Assembly: GCA_023974075.1 (NCBI GenBank)
Contig: CM043801.1
Coordinates: 2,399,173 to 2,463,172, forward strand
From: Chaenocephalus aceratus
Taxonomy: Eukaryota; Chordata; Actinopteri; Perciformes; Channichthyidae
Direction: 5' to 3'
DNA length: 64,000 nt
The notes under the pieces were generated by a model. The model was not told the origin of the DNA. It saw only the letters and a program-made list of their open reading frames with translations, and searched no databases. The translations under genes were made by a program, and so were the position numbers. This document shows, one piece after another, positions 1 through 11,712 of this stretch (its first letter is position 1; the number at the start of each line of letters is the position of its first letter).

Positions 1-650
1 ATAGGAATAGATCATTTTTGTTAAGTGTTATTATGGGAGAATTAATTTTCTTGTGGTACTACTGCCTTATTAGGCCCATATTGAGCAGAGCATATTAAGA
101 CCAAAACTCATGTACAACAACTTCCTTACTTGCAATAAGTAAGCACCAATTAGAGGGTTATTGTGTAAAAACTCTCAACTAATGGCTTATTATTTGTAGA
201 ATATGGTCAAGTAGAATAAAGCATTAATAAGTGTTTTATAATGACTAATAAAGAGCCAATATACTGCTAATATGCATGTTAACTAATTAACTAAATTAAC
301 TAACTAGTTGATGGTTCATTTGTGTACCTTAATATAAAGTGTTACCAAAGGCAGACTTGGAGCCAATCCTGCAAATTCACCACACGTGAAAAACATGAAA
401 TGCTGAAAACCCAACCCCAGAAGGGGGGTCTGGGGGGCTTCTCCCCCAGGAGATTTTTATAAATACTAACATATAAATACTAACCAGTGCATACTGTGGG
501 CCATCTAAGCTAATTTACAGATGGCCCTGAGCCCAATAGAGATTGCCCTGAAAAATGCGCGCGGACGAAATGACGCACAAAGGGTTTGGGGGGCCTCCCC
601 CTAGAACATTTCGATTGTTGCAGGTCTTAGGTCTGGTGCATTCTCTAGAC
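1..650. other. AT-rich intronic sequence with a repeat fragment at the right
   Basis: Positions 1-360 are AT-rich with no recognised element. Positions 400-640 resemble decayed DNA-transposon sequence: G-run/C-run patches at 420-450 and 585-605 look like those in the hAT-like repeats at 28.4 and 46.9 kb. Confidence 0.4.
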
Positions 651-982
651 CAGTGTTTCTCAAACCTTTTCATACCAAGGACCACTTAACCAATAAAAAA
701 ACACTCGCGGACCACCTAACTCCACAAATATAAAAAAACACATCGTTTTTCTAGAAGAGATAACAAATCGCCTGAAAATGGTACAAACAAGTGGCAACAT
801 GTGTGATGAAGGTGTTGCGCTGGGCTATATCATGCAATCGAAAGTTAAACTTAACCTCGCTCCATTGTGGAGATATTCCCGTGAGAGTGCGGAAAACTGA
901 AATTATTTATTTCAAATGTGACATTTTACCAATATACTCACGGACCACCAGTGGTCCGCGGACCACACTTTGAGAAGCACTG
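651..982. mobile_element. hAT MITE, 332 bp, perfect 8-bp target duplication
   Basis: The ends are inverted repeats (CAGTGTTTCTCAAA at the left, tttgagaagcactg at the right), flanked by the perfect 8-bp duplication ctctagac at 643-650 and 983-990. An 8-bp duplication with CAG-type ends marks the hAT superfamily. Inner sequence alternates ggaccac motifs near both ends. It has no transposase and would depend on a hAT enzyme supplied elsewhere. Confidence 0.88.
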
Positions 983-990
983 CTCTAGAC

Positions 991-1934
991 TGAATTATAA
1001 GATGAACCACCACAATATGGTATTGTACAATTTCAATTGTATTCTTCATTTCACTTGTTTGTTTGTTCTTCTTTGTGTTTGCTCGCTTGCATGCCCTGCA
1101 TAGCTATAAGAAATACTTAGTTGTTGGTCAAAACACTTTCCATCTGATGAAGGCAAATGCCTTCCCAGATGTAAAAAAGTAGAAAACATTATATTCAGTT
1201 ATAACTGCCAAAACAAACATTATTTACACTATTATGGCCCCTGTTAAAAATGTTTGTAATGTTATCTACTGTAAGTTGGTCGAACGAATGCCTCCTCATC
1301 CGGAAGCTGACCGAGCAGACCCGAGCAGCAGTCGAGAGGAGCCGAGCGCATCCGCGATGCACACAAAATGGCGACGTCAGAGTTCCCGTTAGCCGGCAAA
1401 TCTAAATCTCTAAGGTCAAAATAATCTCCCTTTAGAGCAATACCACTTCAGTTGCGCCACTTATGTGACAGACAAGAAGAGTATGTGACAGACCAGAATA
1501 GTCAACTCTAATGTCTAACACTTAATGTGGAGAAAGAGATGTCCTGGATGAGTTGATTGTGCGTTGATCTGTTGGTAATGCCTCGGGGTTCCGGTGGGCA
1601 TGTAAACAAATGCATAATGCTGCGCTATACTTTGTGGCCTCACCCGGTTGCATAGCGACACTTATTGTTTAGGTGTCTTTTAATAAGCAGGTAATCATAT
1701 CATTAGCTAGAACTAGCTGGATCTGATCGATATGGAGATAAACGCGAGTGAAGTCTAATCTGACGGGAGAGAGAGAGAGATCAGCTGCTGCTGACGAGTC
1801 GACACGCAGCTCTGATCACATGCAGCGGTGAGCGGACAACACACACAATTCAGGTTAGAATATGACACGTAGCTATTTTAATGAGCTCTCAAACTACCTA
1901 AACTAGTTATAGATATGTTTAGTTTTACTGTCGG
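991..1934. other. Intron 2 sequence without a recognised element
   Basis: Mixed-composition sequence. A GC-richer patch at 1290-1400 and a short GA run near 1770 are the only notable points. No coding or repeat family is recognised. Confidence 0.4.
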
Positions 1935-2076
1935 GTCACTCATTACTGGATCCACGAGCTGCATGGTACTGGCATAATAGATTGCCCGACCGGGCAACCA
2001 GCAGGTGAGGCATCATTGCCCGAGCTAAATACTAGATGGCCCCGGGCCATCGGGCAGTCCTTAATGTCGAGCCCTG
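1935..2076 (-). mobile_element. Solo terminal fragment of a hAT-type element
   Basis: Read on the minus strand the fragment starts at 2076 with CAGGGCTCGACATTAAGG, a CAGGG-type end, followed by repeated gggcaa/gcccga motifs. No partner terminus or target duplication was found, so this is a decayed end. Confidence 0.45.
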
Positions 2077-2424
2077 CTAACATATAAATATACGCATTCT
2101 GGTACACTCTGAGAAGAAAGTAAATAAATCTATTAGTACCCGACATATTTAATAATAGTTTATGCCATTTTTTTATTTTCACTTTGTTCTGACAGCTGAA
2201 CTTGCTGCTCCTCACAGAGAGAAGAGCAAAGAGGAGATAGTCTATGTGAATTATTTAAATTGTGGATAAGGGTAGATAGCTCCCATTGTTCTTTGACCTG
2301 TCAATCATCAAACCGGGGGTCGTATTTCATTACGTCTTCATTTTTATCTGAATATGTACCGATGGATGTATAAAGAGTAGTTCTACCGCAAAGTTATTCG
2401 AGAAGGTCCTCGCTGCGGAACGAG

Positions 2425-2470
2425 GAATGGGGCGGGGTCGGATAAAAGGCGGGGTTGGATGTTCGACCCC
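2425..2470 (+). promoter_or_regulatory. GC-box/TATA-like candidate promoter
   Basis: Two GC boxes (ggggcgggg at 2429 and ggcgggg at 2448) bracket a TATA-like ataaaagg at 2442-2449. The second GC box pairs with cgaccccgcc downstream as an inverted repeat. It lies about 150 bp upstream of a consensus splice donor at 2618/2619. Promoter function is inference. Confidence 0.3.
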
Positions 2471-3910
2471 GCCCAGAGAAGAGTTACGACATCTCCGTTC
2501 ACTCCAATGGACCAGTTTTTTACAGCAATGGCGGATCGTGGAGCCTCACAATAGTTTCCCGGAAGTTAGCAGCAGTAGAGTTGTACCATAATAGACCGTT
2601 CGTGATGGACTTTTAAAGGTAAGAAGACGTTTAAAGATTTATATTGCGGATATTATCAGAACATCTGAATCAAATTAACTACACATGTGTATTAAAGGAT
2701 GTTAGTGGATTATCCCTTCAATCAGTATATTTAACGTTTACAGATAACAGATTAGGCTAGGATGCCGGATAAAGTTAGCAACACACGTTAACCACGAACA
2801 GCCTATTAATCTGTTCTCCTAATGTTATTTCCTCCACCGTTGTGGAATTAGAGAAAAGGGGCTTCTTAACGTGCTTTTATCTGGGGTGGAGGGAGTTACA
2901 TATGAGTTGCATAACATTGGGGCGTGTGATTGTAGTGGGTGGAGGTGGTGAAATGAGGATATCCATTTTGGAGTTCAAGCTAGTATAATATAGTTAACGT
3001 TACACAATAATAAGGAAGAGAGCTATTTTTGTGATAGATCGCTATCGATATGGATTTAGAGTGGATATTTGAGACTTCTAAACAGTAAACAAAAACGTAA
3101 TTTATGGGTGAGTGTTTTTAGCAGAGTCATATTATGTCTTTGTGATTCTGTTGATTATTACCTGTCTGTATTATGTTGCAGCTCAGCTGATGTTGGATTG
3201 ATGGCAAAGGGAGAGGGACTTAAGTGAGAGTGAAAACACAAGGTACGTTTAAAATAGGTCAGCAATTTCCCATCCTCTAGGTTGCTAGATGTATCTAACC
3301 CTTTCTCCTGTCTCCCTCTCTCAGCACAAGAACCCCAGGGGGATTCAATGGCGCCTGAAGACCTGCAATGAGACCCTCACCCTGCACCTGAGTCTCAACT
3401 CCCAGAGCTTTGCAAGCCTCTCCCTGTTCCTTATTTTTATTAAACAGACGTTAAGCTTCCCAATGGTGTGGTCTTCGTTTTGTGAAAAATATGATTACCT
3501 CACATATGTTGTTGCTGTTGTTGTCTTTTGTGATAGTTAAATTGCTCCTGCCAGCCATTCTTTCCTCCTCTCTGTGTCAGTGGGGAAACCTTACATTCAT
3601 ACTCCTTTCTCTGAGCGCTTGGAGCATCCCCAGGCAGCACAGCATTTATGTTCAGGTTCAAATTTGAGTCGGACTATTTAATGTTTTTTGAGCAGTGCAT
3701 TGATAAAGAAAACCTTAAGGTTCATGCCTGTTTTGAAGAGCGCGGTTGAATGTTTGCATCAGCAAAACCTTTCACTGTTGTATAGATTTTTTTTTTATAT
3801 ACTTTTTTTTTTTTTTATATTTACTGTATTTGCTTTTTCGGTTCTGTTATCTTAATGATTGTTCTGTTATATGATAAATGTTGTAAATAATAAATGCTTT
3901 TTCTATCATT
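2470..3910 (+). ncRNA. Candidate three-exon non-coding transcript, antisense to the TOX-family gene
   Basis: Plus-strand sequence shows an ordered set of splice signals. Exon 1 ends AAAG|gtaaga at 2618. Exon 2 (3182-3242) has an acceptor ttatgttgcag and a donor AAG|gtacg. Exon 3 starts at 3325 after a strong pyrimidine tract (tctccctctctcag). A poly(A) signal AATAAA is at 3889-3894. GC boxes and a TATA-like motif lie just upstream. Joined, the exons have stops in the frames I followed, so I call it non-coding. It would run opposite to the TOX gene inside its intron 2. It could instead be the relic of an unrecognised repeat or processed gene. No expression evidence is available. Confidence 0.3.
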
Positions 3911-4517
3911 CTATGAAATGCAGTGCAATGTATCATTTGAAATATATGGACTAGATATGAGTATGCACAGAACTGACTAAATGAATAATCAATTAAAACA
4001 AATATTAAATAATGAACTTAAATACACTAATATAGAAAATATGACTTTTTATACCACATTGCACATGTGGTATAAAAAGGTATATTTAAATACATTCATG
4101 CATTTAATTAGTATGAAGTTTTTATATTTAGTTTTTTAAATTATATTTAGTCGAGTGCAGATTTGTATTTGTACTTCTTGTAGTTGTCCAGCAGATGATG
4201 CTGTTTGTCTCATTAGGATATCCATACACCCCGCCCATCGGACGTCCAGCCCCGCCCACATCTGACCACGCCCCATTCCGCGTGCTGCAGTCAGGGCCTA
4301 TAGAGTTATTCTGCCGTTATCTTGATTCTGATTGGCCAGAAGACTCGAAAAAACATCAGCAAAGATGTTTTATTGAGAAGATGATAACTACATTTTCAAA
4401 ACCGTTTATGTTCTCCGGCATTTCGAGTCCAACGCCTACTGCATGCGCAGCATTAGACAATCAGGCTTTCAAAATAAAAGTTTGACTTTTTTTCACATTT
4501 ATTTTTTTCACTCGTAT
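3911..4517. other. Intron 2 sequence, AT-rich then GC-box rich
   Basis: Positions 3911-4190 are AT-rich. At 4228-4285 there are three GC-box-like motifs (ccccgccc twice, cacgcccc). No gene or element is recognised. Confidence 0.35.
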
Positions 4518-4562
4518 ATCTGCAACCCACTCGAAATGGGTCCCACCAGTTGAGAACCACTG
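4518..4562. mobile_element. Solo right end of a hAT-type element
   Basis: The end cccaccagttgagaaccactg is a typical hAT terminus (CAGTGGTTCTCAA in reverse). The left end was not found. The 50 bp that follow recur at 7689-7742. Confidence 0.45.
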
Positions 4563-4825
4563 CTATAGAACACACTACAGGAGACAGAACACCCAGAAAA
4601 GCAGAATAGGGCTTCTAACTGATATTGGAATTGCGATATGATTCCCAATATAAGGAATGACCATTTATTAAAACATTCACCTTATCAAAATATATGAAAT
4701 AGCTGTAAAGTGATATTTTTGCAAGGAAACTTGATTTACAAACTTTTTATAAAGTCTGTAAATCACCGTTAGTAGGCCTTCTCTGAAGCACCACAATTCA
4801 GAATGATGGTTTCACAAATGTAGCC
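4563..4825. other. Intron 2 spacer with a short segment repeated at 7.7 kb
   Basis: Positions 4563-4612 (ctatagaacacactacagga and following) recur in diverged form at 7689-7742. The rest has no recognised feature. Confidence 0.4.
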
Positions 4826-4829
4826 TTAA

Positions 4830-5879
4830 CACTAGAACCGCCAACGGGTACATTTTACCCGCAGCTGTTTTTTTTATTGTATGTAACTTTTTTTCAATAA
4901 AATATTAACGTCTCCCAGTCCGTGACTTTTCCTGAAAGTGTGTTATGTAACACCCTGTGTTGTTAAAAATTGTCAATATGAAGTCAGATTGAAAAAATCG
5001 CCAAAAAAATGGATATTTATACCTATTTCCGCCAGCGGGTAATATTTACCTCATAAAATGCAGCGCTCCTCGCGCTATTGATTTCGCGATTAAAATGATC
5101 AAAATACTACGGAGGGAAGATATTTTCGTTTGGAGGGGAAGCTCGCGAGTGTGTGTGTATACGTGTGTGTGTTTGTGTATTTTTGCGTTTGTGTGTATTG
5201 TGTTTGTTTCCCAGAGAAAACCCTCACGAGAAACACCGGCTGTTGTTCTGCCTGCTGTGACGTTAAATTACTCCGTTCTCCGCTTGTAATTATGCCGAAG
5301 CTTCAAAGTTATATTTATCATCTGAATTTGCCGAAACAAGTTTAATATTCTGAAAGCCAAGACTTTGTTTAATTTAAATCAGATGAAAACAAACTGTAAC
5401 GGACCCTGCCGTGTTATCTATGATTACTATACTCTTACGTTCATAATTTCAGCCGGAGGGAGGAGGGGCGGCGCTGCTGGAAGAGCAGATTGCGAGTGAG
5501 AGGTGCCTGTCTTCGTCCCTTTACAAGCTTAAAAAATGTATTTATTGTGTGATTTTGAAAATAAAAGTTTCATATTCTGAAAGCCAAGACTTTGTTTGTT
5601 TAAAATCAAACAAAACACCCGAACCCTGAAAAAATAGTTTTTTACGTAAATCCACGTTTATTCTGAAATGAGCCGTTGCGACTTCCGACTGATTTTGATA
5701 GAGCGGGTCACATATAATATGAAAAGCTGAGAGTCCACAGATTATATTGGTATAGATGTCATCCCTGTGCGATCAAAACTCACCGTTCTGTATGGTACAT
5801 TGTACCTTGGAAATCAATAGCGGGTAAACTTTACCCGTTGGCGGATATAGGTATACAGCGACCTCTGGCGGTTCTAGTG
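4830..5879. mobile_element. piggyBac-like non-autonomous element, 1.05 kb, TTAA target duplication
   Basis: The ends are inverted repeats CACTAGAACCGCCA and tggcggttctagtg, flanked on both sides by TTAA (4826-4829 and 5880-5883), the hallmark of piggyBac insertion. Subterminal motifs with acccg also mirror each other. Inside is a direct repeat around attctgaaagccaagacttt at about 5347 and 5574, separated by a short GC-rich segment. No transposase is encoded, so it would need one in trans. Confidence 0.8.
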
Positions 5880-5883
5880 TTAA

Positions 5884-8336
5884 ATGACATTTGGATATTT
5901 CACTAGTCCATATTGTGATCTCGATAAAATTAATTATTATTATTATTAATTGAGCAGCCCTCATAGATCTGTGTTTTCTCTGTTTCTGTACGGACTCTTC
6001 ACTGATGAAGATGAAGTGTGTTGACATGATGGGATGGAGTCGGCTGGATGGGCAATGTGGCCCTCAGCAGAGTGACAGCTGGGAGGAAATCAATAAGAAG
6101 GGGGGACTATAAGAGAGCCGAGTGTCATAGAACGTTACTGTCAGAGATAAAAGATGGAGGGATGGAAACATTGCACACCACCATTACCCACAATGCACAA
6201 CAGTCTGAACACTAATTATCACTAATGAGAATATAAAAACGCCTCGTGAGCAAATACTCACTCAGTCGTGACACCTATATTTTCTGTCAAAGTGTATTGT
6301 CTTTAGTCAAAAGTAATTTTAAAATGATTTTAACAATATCATTTAACTTTTCAAAACCATTGAATATATTTGAATATTCATAATTGTTCTGTTATTCAAA
6401 GTATCATGTGGTGAGTCTGACCAGTCTTGACTGCTGTTTGGAAAAGTAATATAAAAACACCTTCTAATACCTCTAATACTTATTTGGCATAATGTTTCAA
6501 ATGTTATTGTAGTCCTTTAGAACATTACAAAGCGTTGATTTAATATGTAAATCATACAGAGACATTATTGAACTAAAGTAAAAGTTGACTTTTAACAAAC
6601 TCTCCTAATAAATGAAAGTACTTTGTTTCTAAACACTCAAGATGACTTTCAGCTTGTACATTTCTTTTACGGAAATGATCTATTTTTACGATAAATCATG
6701 GTCGCAAAACATGCAAAGCATATTTGATTAATTTAGATAAAAAAACACTTAAATCTCCTAAATTAACATTTGACATCATTTGTTGTGTACGCAACAATTT
6801 TAATGTTGGAAACATTTTAATAGATGTTTTGTATTTTAAAATGAGCCTGTTGAAAATACGTCATTGACCCTTTTGCCTGAGAGAACACACCAGGCTGATC
6901 TGTGAGTAAAATATATCAAGGCTAATCTGACATGGAAGAAGGAAACCAGTAGCCTATATGATGATTATTCTGGGAGCAGAGACGAATGATAAGGATAGGG
7001 AAATGGAGTGAGAGGAGTGAGAGGCAGAGAAGCCTCTCATACTAATCTGACAGAGGAGATCTTTTATACACACTGACAGCCTCTTCTGCTTGGCTGGCTA
7101 CACCAGTCTCTCCCTCTCTCCCTCTCCTCCTCTTCAACTCTCCCTCTCTCGCCCCTACTCTCATCCTCAATTACTCTTTCATCTCTCTCACTCCTTTATT
7201 CTCTCTCACTCTTTTTCGAATCCATCTCAGGCCCATACACACTGTACAGTTATGAGTGGCGTGACTTGTGAGCAGAGTGATGAGTTAGTATGAAGTTGTG
7301 ATTTATATGCTCAATTTGTAATTTACAGCCACTGTGCCACCATTTCACTTCAGTTTCTCCTCTTTCAACAAATCCTTTGAAATGGAATTTGAGATGCGCA
7401 TAATGGAAATGAGCCCCCCTTGCACTCAAACAACAACAAAAATGTGCTTTACCCTGTTTTGCCCAAATACTTTATTGAGTATGATAAGGACAAATAAAAC
7501 AATATATATCTTTATAGAATTTGTTACAGTTCAGCATTTTTTTTTCAAATAGTCAATCTCCAGATTGTGCATGAACAATAAGCGTGCAATGAGTTTTATG
7601 AAATGTCTTTCAGGCAGGGGGGGGTTAATGCCTCTGGAGGGAACACAGCTATGTTAGCCTCTGCAGACCATTTACATGCACTAAAACCTATAGAACACAC
7701 TACAGGAGAGGCGAGGGTTAACCCAAAAAGCAGAATAGGGCCCCATCAAGTCCTATTCTGCAATCAAGTGTGTAGAAAGGAGCCATCAGCTCAGGTAGCA
7801 CTCATGTGTTTCAGCAGCTCTACTATGATGTGTTTTAAGTGTGTCTATCCAGCCTTTACCGTGCTGCACTCGTTGAGCAGCGTTTCTCAGACAGCGTCCT
7901 GTTGCAGCTCAGCGCTCTGCATACATTACTCTCTCTCTCCCTCCCTCCCTCCCTCGTCTGCTCTCTCCATCATTTCTTCAAGTTGTGAATAAATTACTCC
8001 TCTCCCTCACTCTGTCTGCACTTCCATTCATGTGGGTACAATAGGCTGTTCCCTGTACACTGGGAGCTTCTGGAGGGACTAATGTACTCAGGATTAAGTC
8101 CTTTCACACACGTTGTGTTCACATTACACACTCCTCACAACTCCATGTTCAGGACTGTTTCATACAACATGAAAAAGCACATATGTCTGATGGACATAAA
8201 TAATGTCTGACCGTCAACATCGGTTTCTATAGGAGACTGGTGATTAAATCGGGGGATATCACTGACATTATCGGATCAGGGTCATTTAATTGAGGTATAT
8301 TAAAATGTATTTCGGAGGTTATTTGATTATCTAGTG
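5884..8336. other. Intron 2 sequence, mostly without recognised features
   Basis: Contains a CT-rich stretch at 7105-7225, a short cctc run at 7935-7955 and the 7689-7742 copy of the segment also at 4563-4612. The reading frames here look like chance frames in pyrimidine-rich DNA. Confidence 0.4.
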
Positions 8337-8429
8337 CAGGGGTTTTCAAAGTGTGGGAAGGTGAGCCTCCCCTCAGAGAACATAAGAACAGCCGCGCCCC
8401 CCCTCCCAATTATTATTGCTATTATTATT

Positions 8430-8462
<33 letters not shown>

Positions 8463-8463
8463 G
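8337..8463. mobile_element. hAT-type end followed by an (ATT)n/(GTT)n microsatellite
   Basis: The fragment starts caggggttttcaaagtgtgg, a common hAT end type, and runs into a trinucleotide array at 8410-8463 that switches from att to gtt. No matching right end was found. Confidence 0.4.
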
Positions 8464-8646
8464 CTATAATGCAGGGGTATTTTTTATCCAGTGGAAAGTC
8501 CTTAGGCCTAGTTAAATCAAACTGGTTACTTTTGTTTGGCTGGGCAGTGAAGTTTTACACACCGTCTTATTTGACTTTCTCAGGACTTAAACCTGTTTTT
8601 TGGGGGCAGACCCCAACAAAGAAAAAAATATATTTACACATGTAAG

Positions 8647-9425
8647 CAGGGCCGGCCCTTGGCATAGGCAGTATAGGCAAATGCTAAGGGTGCATCAATC
8701 AATGGGGGGGCGCCGGGGGAAAAATAAATAAAAAAAAAAAAAGTTAGAAAAAAAAAAATTAAAAAAAAATAATTTCATAACAACACAAGTACATCTTGTT
8801 ATCTTATACTAACAGAACTACGCCTATATTGCGTACAGCGTCCATAAACTATGGCGCAACCCCCCCAAATCAAGTTGAACTGCCCCAGCCCCAGTAAAAA
8901 CCAGAGGTTTATGTGAAATAGTTATTTTTTTGAAATAATGGTTTTAGTGTGCAATTATAGGTTTTAATTTTGTATTTGTGTTCATTGAAAATAAATCAAA
9001 CTCCCAAAAAACGTATACAGCTTTTAATAACATTGGAATTTACTGTGTAAGCGGCCATGGGGGGGGGGGAGCTTGAGAGAGCTCTCTCCTGAAAGACTGA
9101 GAGACTCTGATAACCTCAGCTCAGTGAGGTAAAGGCACACCTTTATATGATCATTATAGTTATAAACAAATAAGAGAATAGATTTTCATCTATTCTCTCA
9201 TAGTATAAAATACTATATGACCGTAAAAAAAAACTGTTTAAAAGGGGAGTGATTTGTAAAATAACCATAAATAAAAAGAAAATCTGCTTACTATTCTGTT
9301 TCATATGGGTGTTGAGAGAGGTATCCATAGATCTCCTAATGTTGCTCTCAAAGTGCACCAGATTGATGCTTTTAACTTCAATATTAAAAATCTTCTCGGG
9401 GGAGCATGCCCGTGAACCAGGGCAG
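8647..9425 (+). mobile_element. Decayed hAT-like composite, including a copy of a dispersed repeat
   Basis: A CAGGGCCGGCCC end starts at 8647 and is followed by an A-rich stretch. Positions 9060-9425 match a repeat also present at 27.9-28.6, 32.1/33.5-33.9, 46.9-48.8 and 62.9-63.2 kb, sharing caccagattgatgc and the g-run block ggggagcatgccc. Boundaries are approximate. Confidence 0.45.
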
Positions 9426-9539
9426 GAGTACTCCTTACATTACATTATATTATATTATATGGTATTGTAATGTATTATATTGTATTGCATTATTACCTTG
9501 TATAATTAAAACAGATTATTGTTTAACCCTCGTCCTGGT

Positions 9540-9731
9540 TGTTTTGAGTGTTCCTTCTTTTAAAGCAAACTCATAGGATCGGCGCGGAGAAGAGATATCT
9601 ACTCCAACAGCTCTGAAACTACGGGAAGGCCGAGGAAAACAAATACACATGCGTTAATCGCGTTAAAATAATTAGTGGCGTTAATTTTTTTTTGCGTTAA
9701 CGCGTTATTAACGCGTTAACTTGACAGCCCT
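9540..9731. mobile_element. hAT-type right end related to the 23.6 and 47.7 kb elements
   Basis: A block with gaaactacggg and taaaataattagtggcgt also occurs inside the hAT copies at 24.4 and 48.5 kb. This copy ends gttaacttgacagcccta, a different terminus. No left end was found. Confidence 0.45.
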
Positions 9732-9880
9732 AGTTAATACAGATATATTTCAGAAGTATGAATAATGGAAGCACATATTTTAATATCTTCGCCGTATTTT
9801 ATCATTTTACGAAACGGAAAATACTGGAAACTTTACCAGGGAGGGGGTGAGGTAATCAGGTAAACGGAGTGATACGAAAC

Positions 9881-10025
9881 GAGACGAAGAGGGACGGCGG
9901 GAACCGAAGAGAGACGGCGGGAAATGGAGAGAGACGAAGATATACGAAGACAGGCGGCGGGAGACGAAGAGAGGCGGCGGGAGACGAAGAGAGGCGGCGG
10001 GAGACGAAGAGAGGCGGCGGGAGAC
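9881..10025. repeat. 20-bp GA/GC minisatellite
   Basis: The unit gagacgaagagaggcggcgg is repeated, with three exact copies at 9961-10020 and diverged copies to the left. The minus-strand Arg/Ser/Pro-rich reading frames here are by-products of the repeat. Confidence 0.85.
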
Positions 10026-10429
10026 TGCGATTGAAGTAAAGTGACAGACAAACATTGAGAATTTAGATATAGTTAGATAGATTTAGAGTTTTGAAGACTC
10101 AACTATGATGAAGAGAACTCTGAACGTGAGTCAAGCTTTAAGCTTTAAGCTTTTTGACATGGAGGAGGAGGAACCTGTGATGTTGCCCTCTGTGTTGTAG
10201 TCAGAAACCGCTTTGAAGCGTGGCACAGATAAAGACAGAAAAAACTGATAAGGAATAAGGAACTCTGACATTTTGAATAATTAACTGTATTAAACAGTTA
10301 AAAACAAACCACAAACAGCACCACACACTCAGATGGTCATATTATCTATAATGGCTGATGTCAAACTAAAAGGTTTCATCAAGCTGTAAAACTAAAAAGA
10401 ATGTCTTGAAAATATTACATCATAAATAA

Positions 10430-11094
10430 TAAGAAAATGTTTCAAGAGCGCAAAGTCCTTGAAAAACATATGCCAAAAGCTTCCGTTATTTATTTTGGTC
10501 TCTCGGCTTTCATGTCTATTGGCTTCTTAAAAACAGCGGGGATCAGCTGTTGAACTGCTGTTGTCTTTTGCCGGGCTCCGGTGATTGGCAAATCTGGGTG
10601 ATGCCTTCTGATATGATTTAGCATGTTTGGCGTGTGTTTCCATTAGCATACCGCACCGCTATCGAACAACGCCGACACACCGTCCTCGTCCGATCCACCA
10701 CTCGTTCCGATCCACCACTCGCACACTTCATCGTTATTGTAGTCCACAGGAAACCCGAAATGTTCCCACACAGCTGATTTAAAAGAAGCAGGTGGGTTCT
10801 AGCTCCTGTGTGTTATCTGAAATCGCCATACTAACTTTTCTTCTTCTTGTATTTTGTTCGTTTTGTTGTTGTTTCTTCTTGTTCTTCATTTGTTGTTTAA
10901 GGGCGGCTGGCAAACAGCTTTTAGGCACAATACCGCCCCCTGGATTATATATAATGTAGTGGATACTGCCCTGAATGACAGACTTTTTTCCCACTCGTAA
11001 AAAAAAGGTGTATTCGTCGTGTGACTGCGCGTGCTGAACCGTGACGTCCGAACCGTGACGCTATGGGACGAATACGGATACCGTTACACCCCTA
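10430..11094 (-). mobile_element. Partial hAT element with BED zinc-finger relic
   Basis: On the minus strand the element starts at 11094 with TAGGGGTGTAACGGTATCC, an end shared with other copies in this window (36641, 49175). Around 10600 the minus strand can be read as a BED zinc-finger C-terminal half (NMLNHIRRHHPDLPI), typical of the N-terminus of hAT transposases. The rest of the transposase and the other end are missing. Confidence 0.55.
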
Positions 11095-11329
11095 ATAACA
11101 CTGGTAAAATGATTTACTGTTGCTGTGGAAACTTTTGCCAACCTGCAGGTAGAACAGAGTCAATATGAGGTTCAGTAAAATCATATCTGAGCAGAAGTGG
11201 AAGAACTCAGATCTTGGTAAAAGTAAAAGTACGAGAGTAACATTTTGGATTTGTAATTTATGTAAAACTAAGTGAGGTAAATAGCATATTAAAGAAATAC
11301 TTAAAATTAGGCCTATTACAGCCGTATCC

Positions 11330-11330
<1 letters not shown>

Positions 11331-11388
<58 letters not shown>
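11331..11388. repeat. (GATT)n microsatellite
   Basis: About fourteen uninterrupted copies of the tetranucleotide. Confidence 0.95.
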
Positions 11389-11712
11389 GTCACAATTGCT
11401 GCATCACATTTCGTTTTTGGCATGGTTGTGTACTTATCGGTCTTTATTCCTGATTCTATTACTAATGTCTGTTTTTCTTTTTTATTATTGCTGGTAAAGG
11501 TGCAGCTAGTTTGACTGAATTTACTCCAGGTGGAACTAAAGTCTGATTTAACACTTGATTATATTTCACATCATTCATCCAGATCTGTAAAATAACTAAA
11601 GGTAAATACATGTAGGGGAGTAAAAGTGGACCATTTACCTCTGAACTGTAGTTGAGTAGAAGTACAAGTAGCAAAACATTGAAAAGTGTTCAGATGTAAC
11701 TTAATGTCACAA

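Noticed and set aside
7603..7992. 129-codon plus-strand frame
   Set aside because: Low-complexity Ser/Leu-rich C-terminus from CT-rich DNA; no domain or splice support.
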